Origin: Parus major
Taxonomy: Eukaryota; Chordata; Aves; Passeriformes; Paridae
Reading direction: 5' to 3'
Assembly (NCBI RefSeq): GCF_001522545.3
Contig: NC_031770.1
Location: 92,584,339 to 92,648,338 of the forward strand
Length of the DNA: 64,000 nt
Shown piece by piece: positions 52,101 through 64,000 of this stretch (positions are counted from its first letter, which is position 1; every line of letters begins with the position of its first letter). A program made the translations under genes and the position numbers. Under the pieces are notes generated by a model. That model was not told the DNA's origin and made no database searches. It saw only the letters and a program-made list of their open reading frames with translations.

Positions 52101-55100
52101 TACCCAACAGCAATACAGCTGTCAGATCTGGGGTCATTACTAAGTGACAAATTTCTTCACAGAAGGCGTATCAGAGTATGTAATTAAAATGTAACAGCAA
52201 TTGGCGCATTTCTCACCTGTGCCCTGCCAAGGATCTTGAGGCATTTTGCCATTTTGGGGTATTGTGCCAATAAAAGACATTACCTAAAACATTTTGTTAC
52301 AGTAACATATCATTAGAACAAATGAATTGAGAATCTTACCCATATCAGAGTGCGGGGCGGGGAAAGCAGACATAAGTAATATCCAAATCCAATAAACACA
52401 ATAACAAACATGCTTGTTTACTAAAAATTATTAAATAAAGAAAAAATCTTAAATAAAAACCTTAGCAAAGCAAGGAAGAATGGAATGAGATTGTCTTCAA
52501 GGATAACATACTCTGCACTTAGCTAATGTACAGAGAGTTAAATACGAGATACCTGTGAAGCAAAGAGTGCCTCATAAGGACAAGTTTACAAAATAGTTTT
52601 GAATATGCTCATGGGCTTGCACAAATTTTGCCTTAAAACCTTGTCAGATGCCTTTACAGGTAATGTACATGATGCAGGGCACATAGTATGCAAGCATGAC
52701 AATAGTAATAAACTAGCAAGCAGCTGCATGGCAGTATAAATGGAGTATCTCCACATAAAGTATATGGAGATATGAAGGTGCTCAGTAAAGAGGGAAGAGT
52801 AACAGGTGAGCCCTGTGTAACACTTGGTTTCTTGCTGATAGAGCAAAGATTAAGTTTATACAAAAGATCTCGAGTCAAATCTTTACTACTAACTCTCAAC
52901 AAGAGAGAGCAGAGGGAGAATAAACTTTTCCTTGCTGCTGCTTCCTCTTGTACAACAAAGCTTCTGTTCTTCACAATAAGGAAGAGGCAGCTCAGATGTT
53001 AAAACGTTTGACATTGATGGAGTTTAAATTGCCCATGCATCATATAATACTGAAACAATATTGCCATTGGACATGGTAAGGACAACAGAGCAGATCACTT
53101 TTGGAAACATAAACCTAGGAAGTTATCAAAACAAGTCAGGTCACTGAGTAGGCAGCAACACTGAAAATATTAGAGACCTGTTTAGCTAGGTGAAATGAAG
53201 AGAAAAAGACCAGAATATCTTAATACCCATAATGAAGCAACAGAAAATCATTGCTTGTTCACAATTCTATGAGAAAGATGACATGCTATGCCATGGGTAT
53301 TTGGATGAAATAAAAGATGACCCTCAGCCAGATGTACAGAAAATTGTGGACATGATTTTCTGAACGTGAAAGAGTTTTCAGCTGGTCAGTGGCTGATCTG
53401 TTTCCCAAGGGAAAGTCTTTTGGGAAACTTTTCTCTCTCTCTCTGTTTTCTAAATAGGTTTTTGGTTCCCAAAACAATGGTGTACAGATGTTCTGAATGT
53501 GTTTTCTCCTGTTCCACCAATGGGACAAGAGAGGTGTTGTTCCCTTTACCAATCATGTTAAACCTGTATCGGAACACCTTACAAAAGGGCTGAAATAAAA
53601 CAAAACCCCAAAATAAAGGCTTCTGCCTTCTTTGGATCAAAAACCTCAGCTGTTGTGATTGAAACCATGCTTCTACTTCATGTCCACTAGTGACAGAAAA
53701 TAATCATGTTAATGAACAAAATTATTTATATTGAAAAAACACTACTTAACCCATACACACCATTTCTTATGGTGCTTGCTGCAGCACTTATTGTGTGTAC
53801 AATGGACGTATTATAACCTGAGCTCTGACTACAACAGATGGTTTAGTTGAGAAATGAGAAGAAACCTCCTGTGATGCTTTTATAGGAAAATCTGTAGTAA
53901 CAGCTGAAAAGTGAAACTGCCATGTCTGAGATATTGCTAGAGTACTTGTTATTTTATCTCTCCAAACTTTTGTTTTCAACACTGCAGTCTATGACATTTT
54001 ATGTAAGAGTGAAGAGTAATATTTAAACATTCTTTAATCCTCAAAGCTTGTTTAACTCTGAGTTTGTTCTCCTCTGCCAAAACAGCCTAGCATAGTCCAA
54101 ACTGCAGCCATACCACCTGATTTAGGGAGAACATTGTTACAGAATTAGGCCAGAATTGACAAGCTTATTTACAGAGATCTGGCTGTGAGTATCCAGCCTC
54201 ACACAAGAACAACCTGGCTCTGATTTCTTACCGTTTTCCTAGTGACAGTCTAAGGGATTTTACCAAAATCTGTAGAACAGCAACCATGAAACTAACAAAA
54301 GTCCATTTCAAGCACCTATCCAAATCACTCATCCAAAATCTTTCTCTAATCGTACCATTCAAACTACCAACAAAACAAACCTTGAAGAAAAGTGAAGTAG
54401 GAGAATCTATGTTCCAAGCATCTTATTAGATGAAACAAATCACTCAGAAAACACAGAAAAAGACAGAGGAAATTAGGATGTTAGCTGTTTCCCTGCAAAC
54501 CCATGACAGTGACTCACAGAATCAATTGTACCAAACGGACAATTGTTGGGAGAAAACACTATCATCAAAGGAAAAAAAATGCAGCAACAATGCACACAAA
54601 GAAGGAGGCTGTGAGCTCATCATGACTCCTGTTTGAAAAAACTTCATGGCTGTAAACATCATGCAATTCAGTGACACTCTATTGTAGGTTGAATGAGAGG
54701 TTGAACTACTAATGTTTCATCAACTCTTGGGACTACTAGGATGTTCTTTTGGTGAAAGCTATAATTTTGACAGAAATAAGGGATTAACATTTTCTGGAAA
54801 ATATGGTCACAAAGTGAATTTGAACCCTTAACACTCTTCTCTCATTCTGACAAAGCCAGCTTTTGTGTGACTATTCATCAGAAACTGCTCTTATGCAAAT
54901 AAAACTTTTGTAGGTCACCAAGAAGAAAAAATCTGAAAAAATATATTATGACATTATCACAAGGTGCAAGTAATATCTAAGTAGATAGAGGCAGTCTCTC
55001 AGCTAAACCTTCTGCTGTAAATAACAAGAAATTCCTATAGGCACCCACTTCTCTGCTGCCTTACCTCAGATTTCATTTTTAAGAGAATCTTGTGCCCCAA

Positions 55101-55347
55101 ATGCTCCATCATTTCCAAGCACCTTACAGAAACCAGTGGGTAAATGGGAGCAAGGTCTAATGAGACATCAGAAGAGAACACAACAGCAGAATTGCAAACT
55201 AAAGGAGTGAGATTTAAAAGAAATAAGACCACATTCAATAAAAAGCTTCATGAATCATGATGTTTCTTAAACGGATTTCCATCTTTAAAATTTCACCGCT
55301 TATACCCTGAAGCGTAAAAGGTGAGCAATGCTTTTAAAAGTGTTTAC
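49199..55347 (-). other. ARHGEF10: ARHGEF10 intron (6.1 kb)
   Basis: Phase-0 intron with donor GAG|GTAAAC and acceptor TTCTTGCAG on the minus strand. It is AT-rich. Apart from a short CT repeat near 53431-53444 and a small inverted repeat at 52032-52050, I see nothing in it. Confidence 0.85.
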
Positions 55348-55490
55348 CTCTATGGAATGAGTCACAGTGCTGATTATGAAAATTTGTCCACCACATGCAG
55401 CCCAAATGGTCTCCTCCATCACAAGCAGACTTCTAACAGGCAGAACCCCCAATTTAACTATCTTCTGAGGTTCCGTGTTCCATGTCCCAT
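55348..55490 (-). CDS. ARHGEF10: ARHGEF10 internal coding exon (WD40-like region)
   Basis: A 143-bp exon. The acceptor on the minus strand is TTCTTCTTTTATTGAAG, so the exon begins at 55490 with two bases completing an Asp codon (phase 1); the donor is ATAGAG|GTAAAC, so it ends at 55348 in phase 0. The translation reads DGTWNTEPQKIVKLGVLPVR, then SLLVMEETIWAACGGQIFII and STVTHSIE. The phase-0 end joins exactly to the following exon, giving ...THSIE-NQFEAH. The 'ETIWAACGGQIFIIS' part is a typical blade of the propeller. I recognised no further upstream exon, so the preceding one is probably beyond position 64000. Confidence 0.93.
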
Positions 55491-56008
55491 CTTCAATAAA
55501 AGAAGAAGAAAGGTTATTAACAACCAAATGGTGATCTTTGCTTTAAAACAGTTCTGAAAATCCACTGCTTGTCTTTCTGCAAGTTGCCACTTCAAGCTAC
55601 ACTGTGATTTGTTTATGGTTACTTTTAGCTTCCAGGGTAAATTTGTAAGTATAAAACAACATTAATGGGAAAATCCAAACATAAGTACTCATGTACCTGT
55701 CAACAGAGCAAATTTTATCTAGATTAAATGATAATTCAGGAGTACCACATTGCTGTTGTGTTAAAACTGCTTTCCTCCCCAGAGGAAATACAGTCAGAAA
55801 TCCATGTCTGACAACTATCTCCAACACAGAAGGAACTCACAACCAACTTACTTCAAGATGAATCAATTTCTAACCAGGACAGAATCATCTTTCATGTGCA
55901 AAGTAGTCAGAAAGATTTTTACTATAGGCTGGAATGAGTGCAGATCACTCTCTAAGAGCATTTTGATAGAACTGACCTTCCTGCTACTAGATGCTTCATT
56001 TAAGATGG

Positions 56009-56096
56009 AAAACAAACAAAAAACCCCAAAAAACCCCAAAGCAATAGCTAAAAAAACACAAAACAAACAAACAAAAAAAAAACCCAAAAAATGAAA
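56009..56096. repeat. A/C-rich low-complexity tract
   Basis: Repeated motifs of the kind AAACCCC and AAACAAAC make up nearly the whole stretch. The open frame over it (KNPKAIAKKTQNKQTKKKPK) is a product of this composition. Confidence 0.85.
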
Positions 56097-59000
56097 ACTT
56101 GGTCTTGTGCCATATCTTCACTTTTCTTACTTTTCCCACTAATTATAAAACCCGCAGTGTTTTCTTTGGACTGCATTTATCAGATCTAAATTAAATTGTG
56201 TATGTAGCACAGTCAATTATTCAGAGAGGTTCTGGTAAGAGCTGCATGCTTCCTCCTACTGCTATTGTCACTGTCAATTGCCATCTCTTTGAAACAAGGA
56301 CTAGCAGATTATTTCTCCCCAAATTTAAGAACCAGCAACATGAGCTTCTTGAAACAGTTGAAGTTTTATCTTTTATACACACAAATTGACATATTAAGTA
56401 CAGCAATAATAATTTTAATGTTTTCATATTAGTTAATATATTGTAAGTGCTTGTTGAATACAGTCTCAAAGATAACATTTTTGTCTATACATTATGATTT
56501 ATTAATAATATACAAATCTGTAACCCAGATTAAAAGTAACTGGGTTTTACACTGAGATAAAATAGTTCAAAAAAGGCACAATTTCTTCATTGAAAAGTCT
56601 TCTTCCTGCACAAACTGCAGTAAAGTTGTCTACTTTCCTGACACTGGTTTCAACTCAGTAACCACTTGAATTTTGACTGATGAGACCAAAGTAAACACAT
56701 CTTTAGGCAAGCACTAAAGTACAATTTTTTTCTTTTCCCTCCTGAAAACAAGTACATTTTCTATTATTTGCTTAAAGAATGGGGGTACAAAATTTCCTGC
56801 TTCACCAATTAGAGTGGCAGCAACAAAAATGAGAAGCATCAGTTCTGGAGTACTTCTCCAAATTTCTGTCATCTGTGTGATACAACCTTCGCTGAGTCAT
56901 TCTCAGGATGTGGCTCTCTTCTGAAAGCATCTTTGTAGAAATGACATTTAGTTTCAAGCTGTCAAAATAATTTTCATTATTTTAGTTTGCATTGAGAAGA
57001 GTGCTTCCAGTTATTAGCCTGCAAACTCTCCCAGCAGTGTCAGAGTCACTCTGTTCTCTATGACTCATATGTACTATTAGCAATAAACTAACTTCTGGAG
57101 AAGTTTTCATTCTTTAGCAACCACATTACCCACAAATTAAATTCTAAACTGGAGGCTGCCCATACCCTATGATTGCTGTAACCACTGTAGTCAGTGCAAA
57201 GCCTTCAGAGAGTGAAGTTGCGTGTCACAATTTTCACTGTGCAAGGGATGCTGACTGCAGAACTTTAACAGCAATCTGTAGGTAGCACCATTCTTAGGGA
57301 TAAATCCAGCATAATTCTGGTACATTCTTCCTGTCTATTTTGAAGGATAAGGACTGTGAGTTTGGGCACGGACTGGATATGCTGAGCAAAAAGCTATCTT
57401 TTCTAGTTATATTTTCACACTGAAAAAAACATTAACATAAAACAAAAGTTCATGGACAACTATTTTTCTTAAATACAGTCAAGCTGTACATTAATTTATA
57501 TATAAAGCATAGCTGATACTGAAAGAACAGGAAAATAAGGATTTTCAGGATCTCAACTGTGGACTCATTTGCATTTTGTTTAAATTAAATTTCAAACATC
57601 TAATGTGTTTCTTTTTTTTTTTTTAAATCTGGAACTCTATGCCCTGAAGTTCCATGTAATTCCTCAGATGACTAAGCATTAAGCCTTATTAACAATTTTG
57701 ATCAATGTAAGAAGTTGATGTCAATACTATCAATGTTATAAATACCAACTGAGTCATGAATATCCGATTCAACATATATGCCTAAAAAATCTCAGTTCTC
57801 ACAAAACCCTTTTCTGTTGGTATATGTGTTAACACAGTACTTGACAATCCAGTTTAAGAGTTCCATAGGATTGGACATACAAAGCAGGTGAGATAGAAGT
57901 CTCATGTCTTTCATGCTACCACAATTCATGAAAAAAATCCCTGTAATCCCACTTGATGTATCAGCCCAGCAAACATCCAAAGCTATCACTCTACCCCTAT
58001 GACCCTAGTTATGTGATAAGGCTATTCTCTGGTATATTTTTATTTCTTCCTGCAAACAGTGCTGTCTTCCAGATCAGATAGCATCTGAAACAGATGAGGG
58101 GAAAAAAGTGTAGGGGGACACTCTCTGGTCTAGTAATTAGAACAGTATTCAAAGGATGTGTCAACTGTGTTCTGGACCCTGCCTCAGTGAATGACTAATT
58201 AACTATACAAAGTGGAAAAGCACCAAGAAGACAAATTAAGCCCTATGCATCTCTCTCCTCTCATTTTGTGGCAGCCAGGAAGATCTCTTGAGAGTGGAAA
58301 GCATGGGTAAAAATCCACTAAAGCAAGGCGAGGGATTAAGCCTGATAATCCAACATACTTCTGTAAATGCTTTAACCACAGGCTACTGGCTAAAAGTAAG
58401 ACCACGACTTCAGTTTGCTGACCAAGAATTTTATCACCCATCTCTAAAATTACTTAGCAAGTCTGTGTCTAGCTCACAAGTGGTTTAAGACTATCAAAAT
58501 CACACTTTGAAGAAAACATAATACTCTCCCTGCCTCTCTCTCCAGATCTCAGCAGATCCTGTTCAATACCTGCCTGCACAGACTTCTCATTTGACACTGG
58601 CTGTTTCATGTTATCTGTCTGATCCAATGTGCATGGCTTTTAAAATCTAAGAGAAAAGAGGCATTATCTGTATCTATCCCACTTGTGTAAACACCTGCAG
58701 ATTCAAGACATGCTTATGTAAGTAGTTTCAACAACTGGCACTATCCAGGTACTTAAAATTAGTCACAGCACTTGCAAAAAAGATAAGGAACAGCTTTGTT
58801 TGATGCTATAAAATCCTTTGCTAGTTACTGACTAAAGTTTATTTTTTCCTGGCAAAAGAGGAAAGAAGCAAGAAACAGAAGCCAAGATAAAACTTTTGCC
58901 AACAGCATCTCAAGGAATACTATATGGATTGCAGGTACAGCTGTTTGCAGGAAAGACATGTGTCTACAAAATCTAAGAACAGGGCCAAAGATAGAAATTA

Positions 59001-59507
59001 ATCCAGGGGCTTCTGGAAATTAGATGTCATATATTTATGTTGTATATACGATGTCTGATATTTGCATATTAAATAAGTATTTCAAAAAAACAGAAGACAG
59101 ATTTTATACTAATAGATCTGTGTCATGTCACTGTGTTATGCCACTATTTTTAATACTCTTTGTAAGTTACATGCCATAGTTTATACACCAGTATTGAACA
59201 GCATCTTGCAATGCATATATCAGACTGTTTAGCTGCATCAAAGGAAGGTCTCTCATGCTCATAAAATATTTCTAATAATTTCTATAATATTTTAATGCAA
59301 ATGGAAATTATTTCCATTAGTGCATTTTGTTATTAGTCTTGTGATTTTTATGAATTTGGAAAATTAGTTATCCTTCTACTCACTCAAATTTAATCAGATA
59401 GGAAAAGTTTTAAAACAATGTTCATTTTATCTTTCTGTGGTATGTTTCCACAAAACCCAACGAAGGAAAGTCATACTATTTCACAATAATTTATAAGAAT
59501 AATCTTC

Positions 59508-59556
59508 CAATTATTAATTTATAAATATTTAAAATATTTAATATTTTTAATAATTG
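59508..59556. repeat. AT-rich inverted repeat
   Basis: Left arm CAATTATTAA (59508-59517) and right arm TTAATAATTG (59547-59556) are exact reverse complements separated by 29 bases made only of A and T. It could form a cruciform. Confidence 0.85.
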
Positions 59557-62500
59557 TAATTAGTTAGTGCACTGAGCTCTTCATGTGAGATAATCTATTA
59601 ACATGCAGTTTTATTTCAGAAAGTCTTTTCAAAGTTTGTAGTAGTCTTCCCTTCCTTTATGCTTTCAGTCAAGCTGAACTGAGCAAGCGCTTTTGTTGAC
59701 AGCTTCCTCTCTTGCTTAGCAGCACTATTGATGGTTTCAACAGAGCTGCCAACACAGCCCTGGGAACAGCAATTCTTGGTTAATTAGTGCAGTGGAGCAC
59801 AAACATTTTTTCCATCACATGGTACATAAACCAGCACTGTGGAGGAGTAAAATGGTACCTACAGAAGTCAAAAGTTTAGCACACTCCCTATCACTTGAAA
59901 ATAAGATGAGACACTCAGGCCTGCTCTTCTAAACAATGTGAAACTAGGAATTAGTTTTAGGAGTTAGAATATTGTGCATGCATACTCATTTTTTCTTCCA
60001 CATGCATCAAATTCTTCAAGTGAAACACCTGACAGAGTTCCTCCTAAAATTATACAGGGGTGTTACTGGAGGACCCAGCATGAAATATACAAATAAGACT
60101 GAAAGCAATGTCAACATATTTCTGGTAATGAGTATTATGTGACACTGCAAAGATAACAGTATTTTATCTCTGTTTCAGTATCACTGCTCTAGTCCTGCCC
60201 CTAACAGCTTAATACCACTGTTTATTTTTCACAGCAATACCTCACAACATCTACTTGAAGTGGCAGTTACATGCACATGCCAGAAATCCACTATTCAGAC
60301 AAGCTGGAGCAGTACATGGATCCACTCAAGCTCTGACTTCAACATCGGCGTTTTACATTCCACATACTCTTCTTTCCTCAATTTATCTGTCAGAGGACAA
60401 GAATGTTGTACCAAATCCATCAAGGTACCTCACCAGTAAACTGTCTCCCCTTAGCCTGTATTTCCTTTCAGTTTTTGTCACTCTCCTTGATATTAATCCT
60501 CTGAAAATTCTCACTTGATTAGTGCCATAAAGGCCTCCTTAGACAGGTAGGTCATCAAAACTTCTGACCAACTTCAGAGTTCCCTAAGTTCTTATCAGTG
60601 AAGTCTCTTCTGTTCTGTGCATGGCCAAAATTGCCTCAGCTATTATTTCACCTGACCAAACTCTTACTGAAATACTAAAATATTAATTCTTCTACTTTCT
60701 GCCACAATAATTCTGAGTTTTTATTTTCTTTTTCCTGTTTCTCTCCTGTACTCTTTACAGGACTTTATGAAAAGGAAATGTATATCAATGTCGAGAAGAA
60801 AGGAAGTAGCTGGAACTGACTACAGTATATCAGGAACAGTACACCTATATTATATAAAGATTGTGATTTCCCTTTCCCAAGATACTTTTTTGAATGGAAG
60901 TCAAACACGTGCTGACCTTTTTTGCTATTACGTCACTCAGAACACACATCTGCTGGGCTGTCTGCAACCATCACAAAGGGGTTTTGTTGTTTTTTAAACA
61001 AAGACAATAGAACACACTTTTTCCTTAACCTCTTCTAAGTATGTTTTGCATGGAAATATTAACTCAGCCTGAGGGAAACACTAAATGCAGAATTTTTCAG
61101 ACTGATAACCGTGCAAAAGTTCATAGACCTGTAAAGTAAGTCCTCCCCAAACAGTGTCAGAAATTTTGCAATCTGCATCATTCCCATTCCTATATAGAAC
61201 AGCACTTAATTCACTAGCTGTCTCACAGTTCCCAAAACAAGTCTTGTCACTCACATAAAATTAAGAATTAGTGAGGATAATTATCAGGGTACTATTTTTA
61301 AAATTAACATATTAGCTGGCCTGCACCCTAGTGTTCTGTGATATTTTCACAAATCACCATGTTAGCTCACATTTAAGAGCCAAGTAGATTTTACAGTACC
61401 AGCACCTCAAGACTTTGCTTTTAGTTTATGTTCAAATACATCACAGTATGTATTTTCAAGTACTTAACAAGACATAAAGTACTAAAAAGTACTCAAGTAC
61501 TTTTTACCTCATATGTGAAAATACATGGATACAAAGGTGTGTCACTAAAATATGACTACTTTCCAGAAAGAGAGTTGTGCACCTTCTACTATCCCACTAA
61601 CATGGCACTTGCTCCTTGGTTTACTGTAAGACATCTTTTCCATTTTTTACTACTTCAAGATAAGACTTTCTGCAGGAAGAGAGCCCTCTGGATGCTGTTG
61701 ATTTAACAAAGTTCTCTAGCGAAGAAAGTCAGAAGAAAGCACTTGCTGTTTATAAACAAACATCATGGATATTTATATTGCACTGTCTCCTCTGAGAACA
61801 ACTGGAGAAATTAGAGCTATTTGGGTCCTGAAAACCAAATGAAACAAGTTATGAGTCTCAGACTACATAGAGTAAGGCATCAAAATTCAGTGAGTGAACT
61901 GATCCACACAGTTTCTGCCCATGGAGGAAGACAAAAGGACCCCAGCTCTGTCACAGACTGTGAGATAAATTTTCATCTTAGAAGAAAGATTATACTTTCT
62001 CATTCATGGAATCCTGTAACAGGCTGAACAAACATTTTTTCCTGTGCATCTCACAGCATTTGTCCTTCTCAGGCTTCAAATCGAGATGTAATGCAGTGAT
62101 ATATTTCACATTCACTTTTAAAACTTTACTTAATCTCCTTTCTGATGACAGACCAAAACCCAAGCTGAAGTACATGGCTGAAAAGTAACCCCCTCTGCAG
62201 AACAGAAGGCAACCCTGATGAATTGCACAAAGCTCCTCAGAGGTTGCATTCCCCCTCCCTCCCATTTCACTTGGATTCCTTTGTTTGGTAAATAGGTCAG
62301 TGCTCATAAAAACACCCCTCCAGGGCGTACTGCCTCACATAAGCACAGCAGCCAACTATAAGGAAGACAGACACTAATATGGCAGCAGCTGAATCACACA
62401 ATTTCCATGGGGCATGGAGAACTGAAATAAGCTACACTGACCAAGCAGTAAGGAGAGGAACCACAAGATAAACTGACAAGAGTCAGAAAAATATCATTAT

Positions 62501-64000
62501 TTCCCATCTCAAAGTTCCAGTGATCATGACTCAGACTTTGACAGGCTTTATGAACATCTCACTGCCCAAAACCAGTGTCTTCAGAAGAAGACAAACAGGG
62601 GATGCTAAGATCCTGGTCAATGCAACAGCCTCCATCTCATAACCAGACTGTAATGCAGTCTGATTAACAGCTCTGCCCCATCTTTACCATTCTCTGTAGA
62701 TATGCAACCCATGAATCCTTTCTTCACTATACTGCCAAGGATGTCAGCTGTGTTTTTGAAGTGATCTTTTCTGGAAGAAGTTGAGTGATAATAACTGTAT
62801 TCTTAAAATAGCTTAAATTTACCAACACCATTCAGAGAAGATGACAGGTTCACTTTAATGCCCCTCCCAGGTATGTAGAGAAACTGAAATGCAAAAAATA
62901 TTATGAATCTAGGATTTAGACCTCACTCCTGAGCCTCAAAAGCAAAAGGAAAAAAAAAAAAGCTATTCAGTGGTTAAAAAAAAAAAAAGTTTTAAAGGGA
63001 ACTGAAATGTAATGTCTGGCTTTGGATCAGAGACAACAGCTCAACAGGAAACCTACTGGGTTGAAGACAACAGCTGGACAAAGGAAGTCTCTTTCCCAAC
63101 ACTTTTTCCCAAATCCTTTGTTGCTTGTGAAAAAAATAAAAAAAAGGCAAGCATCCTGTACCTTTCCCAAACAAAATTTTTATATGACCTAACAGTGAAC
63201 ATATAATTTGTTCCAAGTTTATAGATACTGAATTTAGTTCCTCAGTTACAGACTGGTAGGATTTAGTAGCCAAGGTACAGTGCCTCACAAATGCAGCTGA
63301 ACTGTTCACAGGGAACATCCGCACTAGAGAAGCATGACAACCATCTTTACTGCAGCTCACACAAATAAGGCAGATCTCTCCTTACTCTGTACTTTGCAAG
63401 GTTAGGAGTCTCTGAGGTAACATTTCACTTAAAACATTAAGGTTTCAAATCTTGAGCAAAGCCTCACTGATTTTGACTGAATAGATATATATGCAATACT
63501 GCAGGGAAGTTAGTGAGATGTACTGGAAGCATCTGAACCACCTCTGGAAAAGACACATGTGGTTCAGAAAATTTGCCTAGGATTCTCCTTTATTCAAATT
63601 ATTTTAGCCAATTATTTAGCAAGATACAAAACAATCAACTGTGATGTTAATAGAGAAAGGAGGCCTACCATGAAATACATGAACTGCACACACAGGAAAG
63701 ACTTATCCCATCTGTACAGTAAAAATGGGGTTGTCATTTAAAATGAGATATACAGAAATCTCTACCAGTAGGAGATTTCTGTTTCATAAACACCAGTACT
63801 GGGTAGTTGAGAGAAATAAGCACTGTGCTGTGTAAAATACTGTGTACTGTTGTTAGCACATAAACTTCTGGACTCTTGCAACACTGAAGATTTTAGGGTT
63901 TAGGGAAAGGTGGAAAATCAGTTGTCAAATGCATGTATGTTGAAAGTGGGAAGAGTATCAAAGTTCCTACTATCCTTCAAAAAGAGACAAGTCCCTTCAG

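Larger units (their letters stand above)
55491..64000 (-). other. ARHGEF10: ARHGEF10 intron, incomplete at window end
   Basis: AT-rich sequence upstream of the exon at 55348-55490. I scanned the minus strand for a conserved exon ending in phase 1 and found none that I could support. The region holds an A/C-rich tract (56009-56096), an AT-only inverted repeat (59508-59556) and two short A tracts near 62950 and 62977. Confidence 0.6.

Noticed and set aside
55035..55238. 67-codon minus-strand frame just below the ARHGEF10 exon at 55348
   Set aside because: The exons at 55348 and 49198 join in phase 0 with the expected protein sequence, so no exon is needed between them, and I do not recognise this one.
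59600..59760. Open minus-strand stretch after an acceptor-like TTGCTGTTCCCAG, considered as an ARHGEF10 exon
   Set aside because: No GT donor occurs in it before an in-frame TGA, and the translation is not like ARHGEF10.
62992..63360. 122-codon minus-strand frame
   Set aside because: No homology that I recognise, no splice logic, and it contains Phe/Lys runs coming from A/T tracts; probably intronic chance.

Overview
The window is vertebrate nuclear DNA, almost certainly from a bird and probably a songbird or other neoavian. The reasons are intron-split genes with GT/AG junctions, two CpG islands in an otherwise AT-rich background, a CR1 LINE 3' end, and three retroviral LTRs of types I remember from songbird genomes. 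No bacterial-style operon, CRISPR array or phage is present.

Two genes are supported, both on the minus strand. KBTBD11 (Kelch and BTB protein) has its whole 590-codon reading frame in one exon at 11599-13371. Upstream there is a splice acceptor (exon begins at 13446), a 15.1-kb intron, and a CpG island at about 28.4-29.2 kb with a strong minus-strand donor (exon ends at 28526), which I take as its non-coding first exon and promoter. ARHGEF10 (a Rho guanine-nucleotide exchange factor) contributes its last four coding exons at 55348-55490, 49024-49198, 42499-42621 and 40041-40555. Their reading phases join without a break and end at a TAA stop. Order and orientation (ARHGEF10 upstream of KBTBD11, same strand) match the arrangement I recall from human 8p23.3, so this is a conserved syntenic block. 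The rest of ARHGEF10 lies beyond position 64000. The two products are not known to work in one pathway; they are simply conserved neighbours.

Region by region: 1-7.8 kb is intergenic, with a perfect 77-bp tandem duplication and a minus-strand LTR. About 7.8-11.6 kb is the likely KBTBD11 3' UTR. 11.6-13.65 kb is the CpG-rich coding exon. 13.4-28.5 kb is the KBTBD11 intron, holding two LTRs (one a solo LTR with a perfect 5-bp target duplication) and three old interspersed-repeat fragments. 28.4-29.2 kb is the promoter island. 29.2-39.1 kb is intergenic with nothing recognisable. 39.1-64 kb is the 3' part of ARHGEF10, with a CR1 fragment in its third visible intron.

I did not find an undescribed biological system. 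The observations most worth checking are an upstream ORF in KBTBD11 that is in frame with the main start, the unannotated first exon, the 77-bp duplication, and the solo LTR that seems to have lost its polyadenylation signal.
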